DNA of 64,000 nt from Alistipes sp. An66 (lineage in GTDB: Bacteria > Bacteroidota > Bacteroidia > Bacteroidales > Rikenellaceae), in assembly GCF_002161445.1 (NCBI RefSeq), contig NZ_NFHT01000005.1, positions 62,001 through 126,000 on the forward strand, written 5' to 3'. The notes under the pieces were generated by a model that worked only from the letters and a program-made list of their open reading frames with translations, made no database searches and was not told where the DNA came from. Below, piece by piece: positions 1 through 8,887 of the stretch; the stretch's first letter is position 1; each line of letters starts with the position of its first letter. The position numbers were made by a program, and so were the translations under genes.

Positions 1-720
1 GAGGATACACTGGCGGTGCAGGATATGGAGAGCTTCACGCTCGAAGCGCTCGTCTACGCCAATTCGTTCAACCGGGATATTTCGACGATCATGGGTGTCG
101 AGGACCTCTTCCTGGTTCGTTTGGGCGACAGCGGGCCCTCGAACCAGTTGCAGGTAGCCTTCGCCAAGAAGGTTTCGGAGGAGGCGACCACACCCTCCCG
201 GGGCAAGATTCCCGGGGATCCCGACCGTCGTTTTGATCTCCAAGCGTTCCGCTGGTACCACATCGCCGTGACGTTCGATCGCGGGACGGTCGGGGTCTAC
301 ATCGACGGCAAGCTCAAAGAGTCGTCCCGGGCCGAGGTTTCGGGTCCTGACGGCAAGCCTGTTCTGATCGACCGAGTGAACTTCGCCATTCCGCATTCGG
401 ACGAGACCGCAGGCAAGCCCCGATGTTTCTGGATCGGCCATTCGTACCGGCTGCAAACCGACGGAGACGATTTCTACGAGCGTCGTTTCGACGGACAGAT
501 GAGCGAAGTGCGCATCTGGAACCGGGCACTTTCGGCCGAGGAGATTGCGTCGGAGAACCATTTCTACAAGATCGACCCGCAGTCGGAGGGGCTGGTTGCC
601 TACTGGAAGTTCGACGATAACGCCACGGGCAAGGTTGTCCGGGACTATACCGGAAACGGGTTCGACCTGAAAACCGAACGCGAGATCGACTGGCAGAGCG
701 TCTCGCTGCCCGAAAACTGA
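1..720 (+). CDS. LamG-domain surface protein, 5'-truncated by window edge
   Basis: The reading frame is open to base 1, so this is the C-terminal ~239 residues of a longer protein whose start lies outside the window. The visible part is a concanavalin A-like LamG fold: a WYHIAVTF strand, a YIDGK turn, FWIGHSY and the MSEVRIWNRALS signature, ending with a GLVAYWKFD strand. It is clearly paralogous to the C-terminal third of the gene at 2857-4803, which shares STIMG, WYHIAVT, YIDGK and EVRIWNRALS. A GH18 endoglycosidase gene lies 54 bases downstream on the same strand. In Bacteroides N-glycan loci (BT_3983-3987 type), DUF1735+LamG lipoproteins precede the GH18 gene, so a surface glycan-binding role is inferred. 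A GTG at 16 could be mistaken for a start, but the homology suggests an internal position. Confidence 0.85.
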   Translation, partial: EDTLAVQDMESFTLEALVYANSFNRDISTIMGVEDLFLVRLGDSGPSNQLQVAFAKKVSEEATTPSRGKIPGDPDRRFDLQAFRWYHIAVTFDRGTVGVYIDGKLKESSRAEVSGPDGKPVLIDRVNFAIPHSDETAGKPRCFWIGHSYRLQTDGDDFYERRFDGQMSEVRIWNRALSAEEIASENHFYKIDPQSEGLVAYWKFDDNATGKVVRDYTGNGFDLKTEREIDWQSVSLPEN

Positions 721-774
721 TCCGATCCGACACGCAGAATGCATATTCACTAACCTTTAATTACCAAAACAGAC

Positions 775-2742
775 ATGAAAAGATCAATTTGGATGCTTTT
801 GGCGGGAATGCTCGCCATTTCATCGGGAAGCCTTGTCTCGTGCAAGAAGTCCGAGAAGGTTGACAAGCAGAACACGTTGAGTGTGAAACCTGCTTCGGAC
901 ATTTCGTTCAAGGCCGACGGCAACGAGGACGTCGTTCTGACGATCATGACCGATGCCGAGTCGTGGAACGTCGAGAAGAACGACTGGATTACGGCCAAGA
1001 AGGAGGGCAATATGCTGAAGGTCAATGCGCAGACCAATACGGCCGAGTCGGTGCGCCCGGGACGTATCACCATTTCGGCGGGCAATGCGCAGCCCGTGCG
1101 GATCAACGTGACGCAGGCGGCCGCCGAGGAGGGCGAGATCGTGCTGGGCGTCACGCCTTCGGACCCCATCGCCTTCGAGGCAGCGGGCAACAAGGCCGTC
1201 GAGCTGACCGTGAAGACCAACGCGGCGGACTGGAGCTTCACCTATCCCGAGGAGTGGATGACGGCCGAGAAGAGCGGGGACAAACTCATCGTGAACGCCA
1301 AGGACAACACGGGCGAAGCCCGCGTGGGACAGATCGTCGTGAAGTCGAGCGAAGGTGACAAGTCGGTGCGTATCGCCGTGACGCAGAAGGCTTCGGACGA
1401 GGAGCCCGCACCCGGAGAAACGGTGACCGGTTCGCTCGCGACTTCCGACGAGGTGAGCATCGAGTTCCCGGCCGAGGGTGCCGAGGCCGTGAAGAAGACG
1501 CTGACCTTCACGCTGGAGAAGGCTGCGGCCAAAGACGTGCAGGTCGAGGTTCGTTTCGACGCGCGCCACGTCGACGAGTACAACTTCGACAACAGCACCG
1601 ACTACAAACTCTTCCCGGCCTCGGCGTGCACGATCGCCGGCAACGGTCTGGTGACGGTCAAGGCTGGCGACACCTCCGCTTCGGTCGAGGTGACGATCAG
1701 CCCGAGCGAGGAGCTTGCCTACGTGACCACCTACATGATTCCGCTGTTGGTCGTGGCCAAGAGCGATGGCGTGGCGGTCCAGAACAGCGCACGCTATGTC
1801 GAGCTCTTCGTTTCGAAGGGCAGTTCGAAGAAGATCCGCAACATCTGCTACTTCGAGATCAACGACTGCAACCCGCTCAACGCCCTGGAGTATCTGCTCG
1901 ACGACGGACAGCCCTTCTTCGATGCCGTGGTGCTCTTCGCCGGCAACATCAACTGGGACGCTTCGAAGCAGAAGGTCTACATGCACGCCAATCCCAACGT
2001 CCGGGCGCTGCTCGACGAGTCGGAGGTCTATCTCCAGCCCCTGCGCAAGAAGGGCATCAAGGTGCTGCTGGACATCCTGGGCAACCACGATGCCGCCGGT
2101 GTGGCCGGTCTGACCGACTGGGGCTGCGAGCAGTTCGGGCGTGAACTGGCCCAGATCTGCCTCGACTACAAACTCGACGGCATCGGTTTCGACGACGAGT
2201 ACTCGAGGTACGGCTCCTTGACCAACCAGTGGATTTCGGGTTCCGCCACCTCGCAGCAGGCTGCACGCCTCTGCTATGAGACCAAGAAGGCCATGAAGGA
2301 GCTCTGCCCGTGGGAGACCTGGGTGCACCTCTACTACCTGGGCAAGATCTCTTCGAGGCTGCCTTCGGTGACCATCGATGGCCAGGAGCACAAGCCCGTC
2401 GAGTTCATCGACAACGTCTGCGCCGACTACGGAGGTGCTGCACGTCCGGTTACCGGCATGACCCTGAGCGGCTGTGCGGGCAATTCCATCCAACTCAACC
2501 ACGGCATGTCCCTCTCGTCGGAGCAGGCCAAGGGATACATGGATCAGGGCTACGGCTGGGTCATGTGGTTCGCTTTCGACCCCTCCGGAACCGGGAGCAT
2601 CAAGAACAACCGCACCCATTCGCTGCAACAGTTCCGCAACATGGCCCAGGGCTGCTACGGCCAGGGAGTCCAGGATCCGAAGAACGTCTATAACAAACTG
2701 GGCGAGGGCCGCTACGATCCCAAGCCCCATCCGATCAACTAA
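775..2742 (+). CDS. GH18 endo-beta-N-acetylglucosaminidase lipoprotein with BACON domains
   Basis: This 655 aa protein is probably a surface lipoprotein that cleaves the chitobiose core of N-glycans. It has a type II signal peptide with lipobox LVSC (Cys23). Two BACON-like beta domains follow (about 40-115 and 125-205), each ending in a (I/V)xVTQ strand, then a DUF1735-like Ig domain (about 215-345, ending in TTYMIPLL). A GH18 TIM barrel occupies about 355-640. The catalytic signature is DGIGFDDE at 468-475, with Glu475 as the probable acid and Asp473 assisting oxazoline formation. The surrounding LLDILGNHDAAG and DDEYSRYG segments are of the EndoH/EndoF type rather than the chitinase type. 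The gene lies between two LamG genes. Substrate class (high-mannose versus complex) cannot be read from sequence; BT_3987 is the nearest characterised analogue I know. Confidence 0.9.
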   Translation: MKRSIWMLLAGMLAISSGSLVSCKKSEKVDKQNTLSVKPASDISFKADGNEDVVLTIMTDAESWNVEKNDWITAKKEGNMLKVNAQTNTAESVRPGRITISAGNAQPVRINVTQAAAEEGEIVLGVTPSDPIAFEAAGNKAVELTVKTNAADWSFTYPEEWMTAEKSGDKLIVNAKDNTGEARVGQIVVKSSEGDKSVRIAVTQKASDEEPAPGETVTGSLATSDEVSIEFPAEGAEAVKKTLTFTLEKAAAKDVQVEVRFDARHVDEYNFDNSTDYKLFPASACTIAGNGLVTVKAGDTSASVEVTISPSEELAYVTTYMIPLLVVAKSDGVAVQNSARYVELFVSKGSSKKIRNICYFEINDCNPLNALEYLLDDGQPFFDAVVLFAGNINWDASKQKVYMHANPNVRALLDESEVYLQPLRKKGIKVLLDILGNHDAAGVAGLTDWGCEQFGRELAQICLDYKLDGIGFDDEYSRYGSLTNQWISGSATSQQAARLCYETKKAMKELCPWETWVHLYYLGKISSRLPSVTIDGQEHKPVEFIDNVCADYGGAARPVTGMTLSGCAGNSIQLNHGMSLSSEQAKGYMDQGYGWVMWFAFDPSGTGSIKNNRTHSLQQFRNMAQGCYGQGVQDPKNVYNKLGEGRYDPKPHPIN

Positions 2743-2856
2743 CCGAACCTTTTCCTGCGGAGGGTTCTTCCGGCCATGTCCGGGAGAGCTTCCGCCGCGG
2801 GGGAAAACGACCGGGCGGATCCGGTCGCAACCAACCATTGTCAATTCAACAGGAAC

Positions 2857-4803
2857 ATGAAACTGAACAGTCTATTTATCTGTGCCGCGTCGGCGCTTCT
2901 TCTCTGCGGCGCCTGCGACAAGGGAGACAAGAAAGTGGAGCCTCGGATCGTCGAGGATGCCATCTCGATCAATCCGTCGACGGCGACCGTCGGCAGCAAG
3001 GGCGGCGACGTGCCTGTCCAGGTCACCAGCAGCGGGGCCTGGAGCCTTTCGGGTGAAGGGAACGATCTGGTGACCCCTTCCGCGATGAAGGGCAAGGACG
3101 GCGACATCGTCTCGTTCAAGATCAAGGCCAACGACCAGGAGGTCGACCGTCTCTTCACCTACACCTTCACCTGCGGCAAGAAGAGCGTGCCGCTCAAGAT
3201 CACCCTCAAGAAGAAGGCCCCCGAAGCCGAGGCCCAGCTTGAGATCTACTATCCCGAATTGTCGAACAACCTGCCCCGCGAGGGCGGCAAGGTGACGGTG
3301 CTGGTGACCAGTTCGAAAGCCTGGACGCTCGAAGGGGAGTCGGATTTCGTGACGCCTTCGGCCCTGAGCGGCGAGGACGGAGCCGAGGTTGTCTTCGATG
3401 TCAAGGCCAACGAGACCGATGCGGAGAAGATCGCCGACTACACCTTCAGGATGGACGACAAGCAGGTTCCCTTCCGCATCACGGTTGCGGGCGGCATTCC
3501 CGAGAGCATCGAGATCACCTCGAAGCCCGAACTGCGTCTGGCCTACACGAAGGACGAGCGGGTGGCCGTGAAGCTGACGACGAATGTCGATCCGCGCGAC
3601 CTTTCGGCCGAGATTACCGGAGCCGACGACGGTTGGCTGACGTGGTCGATCGCTCGCCCCTCGGAGAGCGGCGGGAACATGGTGACGGCCTATTTCAGCG
3701 TGCGCCAGAACGACGGAGAGACTTCGCGCGAAGCCTTGGTGAAGATCAAGGGCCTGAAAAAGGGCGAGGCGACGCTGAAGGTCACGCAGCTGGTCAAACC
3801 GCAGCTGACGGCAGAGAAACAGGCCTATTTCGTCGGAGTCGAGGAGCAGACGCTCGATATTCCGGTGACGGCCAATATCGAGTTCGACGTTGCGCTGGGC
3901 GAGTCGGGCGACGGGTGGCTGACCTATAAGAATTATGCGGACGGGGTGCTGCACTTCTCGGTCGGGGCCTTGAACGGCGGCTCCGCACGCGAGTGCGAGG
4001 TGACGCTCACCGAGAAGAACGCTCCGGACAATGCCGAACCCGTCAAGCATGTCGTCCGGATCACGCAGAAGACCAAAGGTCTGATCGAGAAGGTGGCCGA
4101 CATGCGGGCATCGCGCTGCTATTTCGCGACGTTGAGCAACGCTGCGGCGCTCAACAATCTGACTGCCGGGACGATGGAGGCGCTGGTCAACATCCAGGAG
4201 ACGCGCACTGCCGGGAGCATCTCGACCATCATGGGTATCGAGGACAAGTTCCTGCTTCGTCTGGGCGATGTCGGGGTGCCCTGGAACCAGATCCAGGTGG
4301 CGACCTCCCGCGGCAACCGGACGAATGCGAAGCTGACTCTCTCCGAGTTGAACCGCTGGTATCATATTGCCGTGACGTGGACCCCCTCCAGCGTCTCGTT
4401 CTACATCGACGGAAAATTCATTCACAGTGCCTCGCTTGCGCTGAATCGCGGTGTGAACCTGGGGTCGACCTTCACGGGTAACGAGAGCAAGTTTTCCCGG
4501 GCCTTCTGGATCGGATATTCGTACAATGCGGATCGTTACTTCCCTGGATACATGTCCGAGGTCCGCATCTGGAATCGCGCCCTCTCGAAGGCGGAGATCA
4601 ACTCCGAGAATCACTTCTATTCGGTTCCGGTTAACTCCGAAGGTCTGGTGGGCTACTGGAAGCTCGACGGCGGTTCGGGCAACACGGTGATCGACTCCTC
4701 ACCTTCGGGCAACCACATGACGGGTCAGATCAACGTCCGTAGCCAGAACGGCGAGCAGGTCGGCGATCCGGGTATGCACTACGTGGAGATGAGCCTGCCT
4801 TAG
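2857..4803 (+). CDS. BACON-like and LamG-domain surface lipoprotein
   Basis: The start is taken at ATG 2857, giving 648 aa and a hydrophobic leader ending in LLLCGAC, which is lipobox-like. An upstream in-frame ATG at 2776 would add 27 residues that hide the signal peptide and is rejected. After the leader come at least four repeated all-beta modules of about 85-100 residues (near 30-110, 120-210, 215-320 and 325-425). The first two share the GDVPVQVTSSGAWSL / GKVTVLVTSSKAWTL pattern typical of BACON-like domains. Residues ~430-640 form a LamG domain with WYHIAVTW, YIDGK and SEVRIWNRALS. There are no catalytic residues of a known hydrolase. It probably binds N-glycan or mucin-type ligands for the GH18 enzyme encoded just upstream. 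A strong hairpin terminator follows, making this the last gene of the locus. Confidence 0.85.
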   Translation: MKLNSLFICAASALLLCGACDKGDKKVEPRIVEDAISINPSTATVGSKGGDVPVQVTSSGAWSLSGEGNDLVTPSAMKGKDGDIVSFKIKANDQEVDRLFTYTFTCGKKSVPLKITLKKKAPEAEAQLEIYYPELSNNLPREGGKVTVLVTSSKAWTLEGESDFVTPSALSGEDGAEVVFDVKANETDAEKIADYTFRMDDKQVPFRITVAGGIPESIEITSKPELRLAYTKDERVAVKLTTNVDPRDLSAEITGADDGWLTWSIARPSESGGNMVTAYFSVRQNDGETSREALVKIKGLKKGEATLKVTQLVKPQLTAEKQAYFVGVEEQTLDIPVTANIEFDVALGESGDGWLTYKNYADGVLHFSVGALNGGSARECEVTLTEKNAPDNAEPVKHVVRITQKTKGLIEKVADMRASRCYFATLSNAAALNNLTAGTMEALVNIQETRTAGSISTIMGIEDKFLLRLGDVGVPWNQIQVATSRGNRTNAKLTLSELNRWYHIAVTWTPSSVSFYIDGKFIHSASLALNRGVNLGSTFTGNESKFSRAFWIGYSYNADRYFPGYMSEVRIWNRALSKAEINSENHFYSVPVNSEGLVGYWKLDGGSGNTVIDSSPSGNHMTGQINVRSQNGEQVGDPGMHYVEMSLP

Positions 4804-4832
4804 TGTCGGGACCTTGTTTCACGGATGAAGCG

Positions 4833-4866
4833 GCAGCCGGGACCTTCGGGTTCCGGCTGTCTTTTT
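4833..4866 (+). terminator. Rho-independent terminator after the glycan locus
   Basis: The arms GCAGCCGGGACC and GGTTCCGGCTGT pair almost perfectly around a TTCG tetraloop and are followed by CTTTTT. It ends transcription of the LamG/GH18 operon. Confidence 0.8.
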
Positions 4867-5283
4867 CGGGTTGCGGGCGTGAGGCCTGCCCGGCACGACC
4901 GGCTGCAATCCTCTCTGAATTGTAGCGCTTCCACATCCGGCAATGCGGAGTGTGTAATACTCGTTCCTTCGTATCGTCTTGTCGATCGGGCGAATAACAG
5001 AACGATCGCACTCTTGTTCTTACGATGACATAGCGATCGAACGGGCCCCTGATATTAATTCAAGAATAAAATATGGCTGTTTGATTTGCAACATGTTTGC
5101 GGTACGCAGGGGAGATGGGTATCCGTCCGGTGCCGTAAGGGTTATCAGCATGATGCGCGGTTGTAAAACGTTGTCCGGCGATCGGTGATCGTAGCGCGGG
5201 AGACTTCCGAACTACTCTTTCATGAAAACACGGAAAATCGGACGGCAAAAGAATTGAAAAAGGACTCTTGCAAGGGCCCCTTT
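4867..5283. other. Intergenic region without a recognisable gene
   Basis: No reading frame here has the codon pattern of its neighbours, and the base composition is lower in GC. Near 5257-5284 an imperfect stem (AAAAGG...CCTTTT) sits just after the stop of the minus-strand gene ending at 5284. With an A-rich stretch to its left it may be that gene's terminator, though the pairing is poor. Nothing else is seen. Confidence 0.5.
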
Positions 5284-7863
5284 TCAGAATTTCCAGCTTG
5301 CACCCAGCAGCAGGTTGCACGGCCGAATGGCGTAGCGGCTCGCCGAAGAGCTCAACCCGTCGAAGAGCGTGTAGGCGTACTCCCTCTCGTTGAGCAGATT
5401 CGCAGCCGAAGCCCATAGTTCCCATCGCTCGCCCACCTTCCAGCGTACCGAGGCGTCGAGCAGCACGAGGTGCTTGCTCCGCGTGTCGGAGAGTTGCGTG
5501 CGGTAGTGCTCACCGGTCAGTTGCAGGAGCAGATTCTTGGCCGGCGTCAGATTGAGTTGCAGCCGCTGGTCGAACGCATGGCGGTCGGTCGGGGCGGCGG
5601 ATTCGATCCGCAGTTGCGTGTAGCGGTAGTTGAACGTATATTCGACATTGAGCCAGCGGGCCGCACGGAGGTTCACGCGCGGCGAGAGGGTCAGCACCCC
5701 CGAGCGGTAGGGCATCCGAACCCCCTGCTGGCTGATCTCCATCCGTGTGTCGTTCCACGCGAGGTCGACCCCGGCCTGACCGTGCAGGACATCGATGTTG
5801 GTGCTGACGCCCGTCGCGAGGCTCCACGACACCATGCGGTTCGTCTCGCGGAGTTGTCCCGAGACGATGTAGTCGCCCTCGAAATCCTGCGTGGCGAGCC
5901 ACGGAAGGTCGTACCACGAGCGTTGGAGGAAGAGGTGGGCGAAGATTCCGTTCAGCGGGTTCTTGTAGTTGGCGCCGGCCGTCAGCATCCGCACGGGGGT
6001 CGATACGGGCGATGCGACCCCGGAGACCAGCGTACGGTAGTCGCGCAGCAGGACGGCAGGGTAAATCGTCGCGTCGGCAGCCCCCTGTTCGCCTGCGGCT
6101 CCCGATGCCGAGAGCGCCCAGCAGGCCGATGGAGTCCAGCGGGCCGAGAGGTTGGCCGACCAGAGCAGCGGCGTGCTGCTGCCGCCCGTATAGCGGTAAC
6201 AGCGCCAGTCGACCGGCAGGGCGAGGATGAGCCGCAGCCGCTGCGTGCGGCAGGTGGCCGTCGGCCGCAGGTAGAGGCTCCCGTAGCCGAAGCGCGTATC
6301 GGCGGCAGGCGGTGCGGAGGTCTCGACCCCGAGGCCGCTCAACGAACTGTCGAACCGCCGGCAGAGGGCTGCGAGGCCTCCCTTGAACTGGAACGACCAG
6401 CGGCGCCCGGCCCCCAGCCCCCAGGCGACGTTGTGGTTCATGCGCAGCAGGTCGATGTCGAGCCGCTGCCGCTGCGCGGAGCCCTCGCGCACGACATCCA
6501 GTCGCTGCGGCTGCGTGAGCCACAAGAGGTTCGACGTCACGGTCAGCGTGCGATGCCCCGTGCGGCGGATGTAATTGAGGTCGTTCTCCACGCGGTGCGC
6601 CGGAGCCTCGGCCTGCTGGCGGTTGGGATAGCTGCCCGTCGTGGCGGCGTCGAAGTCGCTCCACGCAAGGTCGGCCGAAAGGCGGTCCATGAGGTAGAAA
6701 CGCTCGGTATTGGCCAACAACTTCACGTGTGCCGCCAGCTGCCGGTCGGTCAGCCGGGCCTGCTCCGCGAGCTCTTCGGCCAGCTCCCCGTCGGAGAGGT
6801 AGCGGACGATCCGCGAGGCGTAGTCCGAAGCCAGCCGGTCGTAGCCGTAGGCGACATGGCCGCTCAACTGGCAGTCGTCCGTGAGTTTGCGCAGGTGGTC
6901 GGCACTGGCCATCGCCGAACGGTTCAGCCGCGTGCGGCGATCGTCGAGCGGCGCCTCGGAGAGCCCCGTCGAGAACCACTCGGGAGTCTCGCAGCGATTG
7001 TCGGCGCTGTTGAGCAGCTCCTCGACCGTGAGCTGGTGCAGATCGGACGTCGGGTCCTCGCCCGTATTGTCGCCTTTGAGGTTGAACATCGTCTGGCTTT
7101 GGGCGGCGATACGCATGGCGAATACCGAGCCGCTGCCCAACGCCTCGTCGGGCGACCAGCCGCCCGCACCGCGAAGCGTTCCGGTCCAGTGCGATCGGGC
7201 CTGTTTCTTCAAGCGGAGGTTCAGGGCCGCACGGTCGCTGTAAAGCACGTCGCGCAGCGCCTTGATCGGCTGGTGGTTTTCCATCACTTCGACGCTGGCC
7301 ACATCCTGCGGGGCGATGTTGTTCGTCGCCAGAGAGTAGCGGCCGTCGAGCATGTCCATTCCCTCGATGTAGAACTTGTTGATCGCTTCGCCGTTGTAGC
7401 GGATCTCGCCCGTCTTTTCGACCTCAATGCCCGGCATCTTGCGCAGCACGTCGGCGATCGTGCGGTCCTGGGCCTCGGTGAAGCCCGCGACGTTGTAGCT
7501 CACCGTGTCGCCCCGCAGCGAGAGGCGCGGGGCCCGGATCTCGACCTCGCGGATCTCCACGGCACTGGCTTCGAGACGGATCTCCTGCGGCAGGCGGGCG
7601 GCGTCGAACCGCTGGGCGCGGTAGCCCATCATCGAGACGTCGATCCATGCGGCCCGCATCCCCTGACGCGGGCGGAGACGGAAGCTGCCGTCCGCGGCCG
7701 AGGTCGTGTAACCCGCCTGCCGGCCCGTGCTGTCGGCGGCCAGCAGGATGGCCCCGGCAAGGGGCCGCCCGTCGGCCGCATCCACGATCCGCCCGGTCAG
7801 TCCCTGCGCCGATGCTGTTGCGGCAACTATCAGCGACACAACGAAAAATGCGATCCACTTCAT
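5284..7863 (-). CDS. TonB-dependent-receptor-like outer membrane beta-barrel protein
   Basis: This 859 aa protein starts with a Sec signal peptide ending in ASAQG. Residues ~22-110 form a carboxypeptidase-regulatory-like domain (GLTGRIVDAADGRPLAGA, then DGSFRL and GYRAQRF), the N-terminal extension common in Bacteroidetes TonB receptors. A plug-like domain follows at about 115-230 (TIADVLRKMPGIEV, YNGEAINKFYIEGMDML, VEVMENHQPIKAL). The rest alternates amphipathic strands typical of an OMP_b-brl_3 barrel and ends in an aromatic residue (ASWKF). No obvious TonB box is visible. It lies 13 bases downstream of a GLPGLI-family gene. That pair, divergent from a two-component system, recurs in Bacteroidetes. 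The cargo is unknown; metal, peptide or envelope-stress roles are all possible. Confidence 0.85.
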   Translation of the reverse strand: MKWIAFFVVSLIVAATASAQGLTGRIVDAADGRPLAGAILLAADSTGRQAGYTTSAADGSFRLRPRQGMRAAWIDVSMMGYRAQRFDAARLPQEIRLEASAVEIREVEIRAPRLSLRGDTVSYNVAGFTEAQDRTIADVLRKMPGIEVEKTGEIRYNGEAINKFYIEGMDMLDGRYSLATNNIAPQDVASVEVMENHQPIKALRDVLYSDRAALNLRLKKQARSHWTGTLRGAGGWSPDEALGSGSVFAMRIAAQSQTMFNLKGDNTGEDPTSDLHQLTVEELLNSADNRCETPEWFSTGLSEAPLDDRRTRLNRSAMASADHLRKLTDDCQLSGHVAYGYDRLASDYASRIVRYLSDGELAEELAEQARLTDRQLAAHVKLLANTERFYLMDRLSADLAWSDFDAATTGSYPNRQQAEAPAHRVENDLNYIRRTGHRTLTVTSNLLWLTQPQRLDVVREGSAQRQRLDIDLLRMNHNVAWGLGAGRRWSFQFKGGLAALCRRFDSSLSGLGVETSAPPAADTRFGYGSLYLRPTATCRTQRLRLILALPVDWRCYRYTGGSSTPLLWSANLSARWTPSACWALSASGAAGEQGAADATIYPAVLLRDYRTLVSGVASPVSTPVRMLTAGANYKNPLNGIFAHLFLQRSWYDLPWLATQDFEGDYIVSGQLRETNRMVSWSLATGVSTNIDVLHGQAGVDLAWNDTRMEISQQGVRMPYRSGVLTLSPRVNLRAARWLNVEYTFNYRYTQLRIESAAPTDRHAFDQRLQLNLTPAKNLLLQLTGEHYRTQLSDTRSKHLVLLDASVRWKVGERWELWASAANLLNEREYAYTLFDGLSSSASRYAIRPCNLLLGASWKF

Positions 7864-7876
7864 GCGTTACGGCAGG

Positions 7877-8737
7877 TTATTCGAGTTCGATCGCGTTGTA
7901 GCCGCGCAGCAGGTCGCCCGGGTTGAGAGGCGTGCCGTCCTCCGACTTGATCGTCATCCGCACGTTGGAGTTGCCCGCGAGGTAGCCGACCGGATCGGTC
8001 ATCACCTTCTGTTTGAGTTCAAGGTACTTTTTCCGGTTTGTTTTCATGTAGTTGCGGTCGGTCATGCAGATGGGCTCGACGCGCTGCTCCACACCCGTGG
8101 CTTCCAGTTCGAGCACCCCGGCGGCGTCACGGACGGCAAGGATCAGACCCGGCAGCCCGCCGAACTTCCACGGTCCGCAGCTCACGGCGATCTCGGGCGT
8201 GTACCACGCCTCGTAATTGCGGCCGCGGAAGGTGCAGGCGGCCCGGCGGCACGCATAGCCGAGGATCGTCCGCTCGCCGTCGGTAAGCTCCCACCCGCAG
8301 TCGGGCAGCGGCTCGGTGTAGAGCAGATGATCCATGCCGATCTGGTCGGTGTGGGTCAGCCGGCCGGCCGCCGCATTTCGGAAGAGGACGTCCTGCACGC
8401 CGCCGTGGAAACTTCCGAGGTTGGCCATCACCTGCTCGGGCGGCGTGACGCGCACGAGCGAGTCGGTCTGCCACGTCTTGTAGGAGTAGAATTTCGTAAC
8501 GTTGCGCCCGATTTGGAGCAGCAGGAGGTCTTCCATCGGGTGCTCGTTCTCGGGGCGCTGGCGGTAGAGCATGCGGTAGCTGACGACGAATTGCGTCGTG
8601 TCGAGCAGTTCGCTGGGCGGTTCGGCCGTGTCGTAGGTCTTGACGCCGTCGGGCGTATAGGTAACGATGGTCTGCTGGGCCCGAAGCGCCCAGATCGTCG
8701 CAAACAATGCGATGACGAAGCACGCAAATCTTTTCAT
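7877..8737 (-). CDS. GLPGLI family exported protein
   Basis: This 286 aa protein has a signal peptide (charged start, hydrophobic core, then LRAQQ) and the family signature PWKFGGLPGLILAVRD in its middle (about 192-207). Such proteins are known in Bacteroidetes as a defined family (Porph_ging) of unknown function, often encoded next to TonB receptors or metal-response systems. The gene is the first of a two-gene minus-strand operon with the receptor at 5284-7863. It faces the histidine kinase at 8888 across a short divergent region holding phased GTTAA boxes, so the neighbouring response regulator probably controls it. Molecular function is unknown. Confidence 0.85.
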   Translation of the reverse strand: MKRFACFVIALFATIWALRAQQTIVTYTPDGVKTYDTAEPPSELLDTTQFVVSYRMLYRQRPENEHPMEDLLLLQIGRNVTKFYSYKTWQTDSLVRVTPPEQVMANLGSFHGGVQDVLFRNAAAGRLTHTDQIGMDHLLYTEPLPDCGWELTDGERTILGYACRRAACTFRGRNYEAWYTPEIAVSCGPWKFGGLPGLILAVRDAAGVLELEATGVEQRVEPICMTDRNYMKTNRKKYLELKQKVMTDPVGYLAGNSNVRMTIKSEDGTPLNPGDLLRGYNAIELE

Positions 8738-8762
8738 GGCAGGATTGTTTTTGGTTCCGAGA

Positions 8763-8863
8763 CAAAGGTCGGAGGAAATCCGGCAGGCGATGGTTAATGC
8801 TCCGTTAAGGAGTGTTAAATAGTCTTAACGCCGTCGGCCGTGGCGTTTTTATGCGTACCTTTG
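8763..8863. promoter_or_regulatory. Divergent promoters with phased GTTAA boxes
   Basis: On the plus strand a perfect -7 element TACCTTTG lies at 8856-8863, 24 bases before the kinase ATG. On the minus strand GACCTTTG, one mismatch from TAnnTTTG, covers 8763-8770 for the GLPGLI operon. Between them GTTAA occurs at 8793, 8804 and 8814, with an inverted TTAAC at 8825. The steps are 11, 10 and 11 bases, so all face the same side of the helix. They lie roughly 35-75 bases upstream of both predicted start points, as expected of an OmpR-family activator site. This is an inferred operator of the regulator encoded at 10350-11039. Confidence 0.65.
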
Positions 8864-8887
8864 TTTCGCACAAAACGCCGCATCGGG

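Noticed and set aside
820..4614. Long minus-strand frames opposite the GH18 and LamG genes
   Set aside because: They mirror codon bias of real plus-strand lipoproteins and have no recognisable domain.
5470..7926. Long plus-strand reading frame of 818 codons opposite the TonB-receptor-like gene
   Set aside because: It lies antisense to a gene with clear signal peptide and domain order; its composition (Arg, Gly, Pro, His runs) is the usual shadow in GC-rich DNA.
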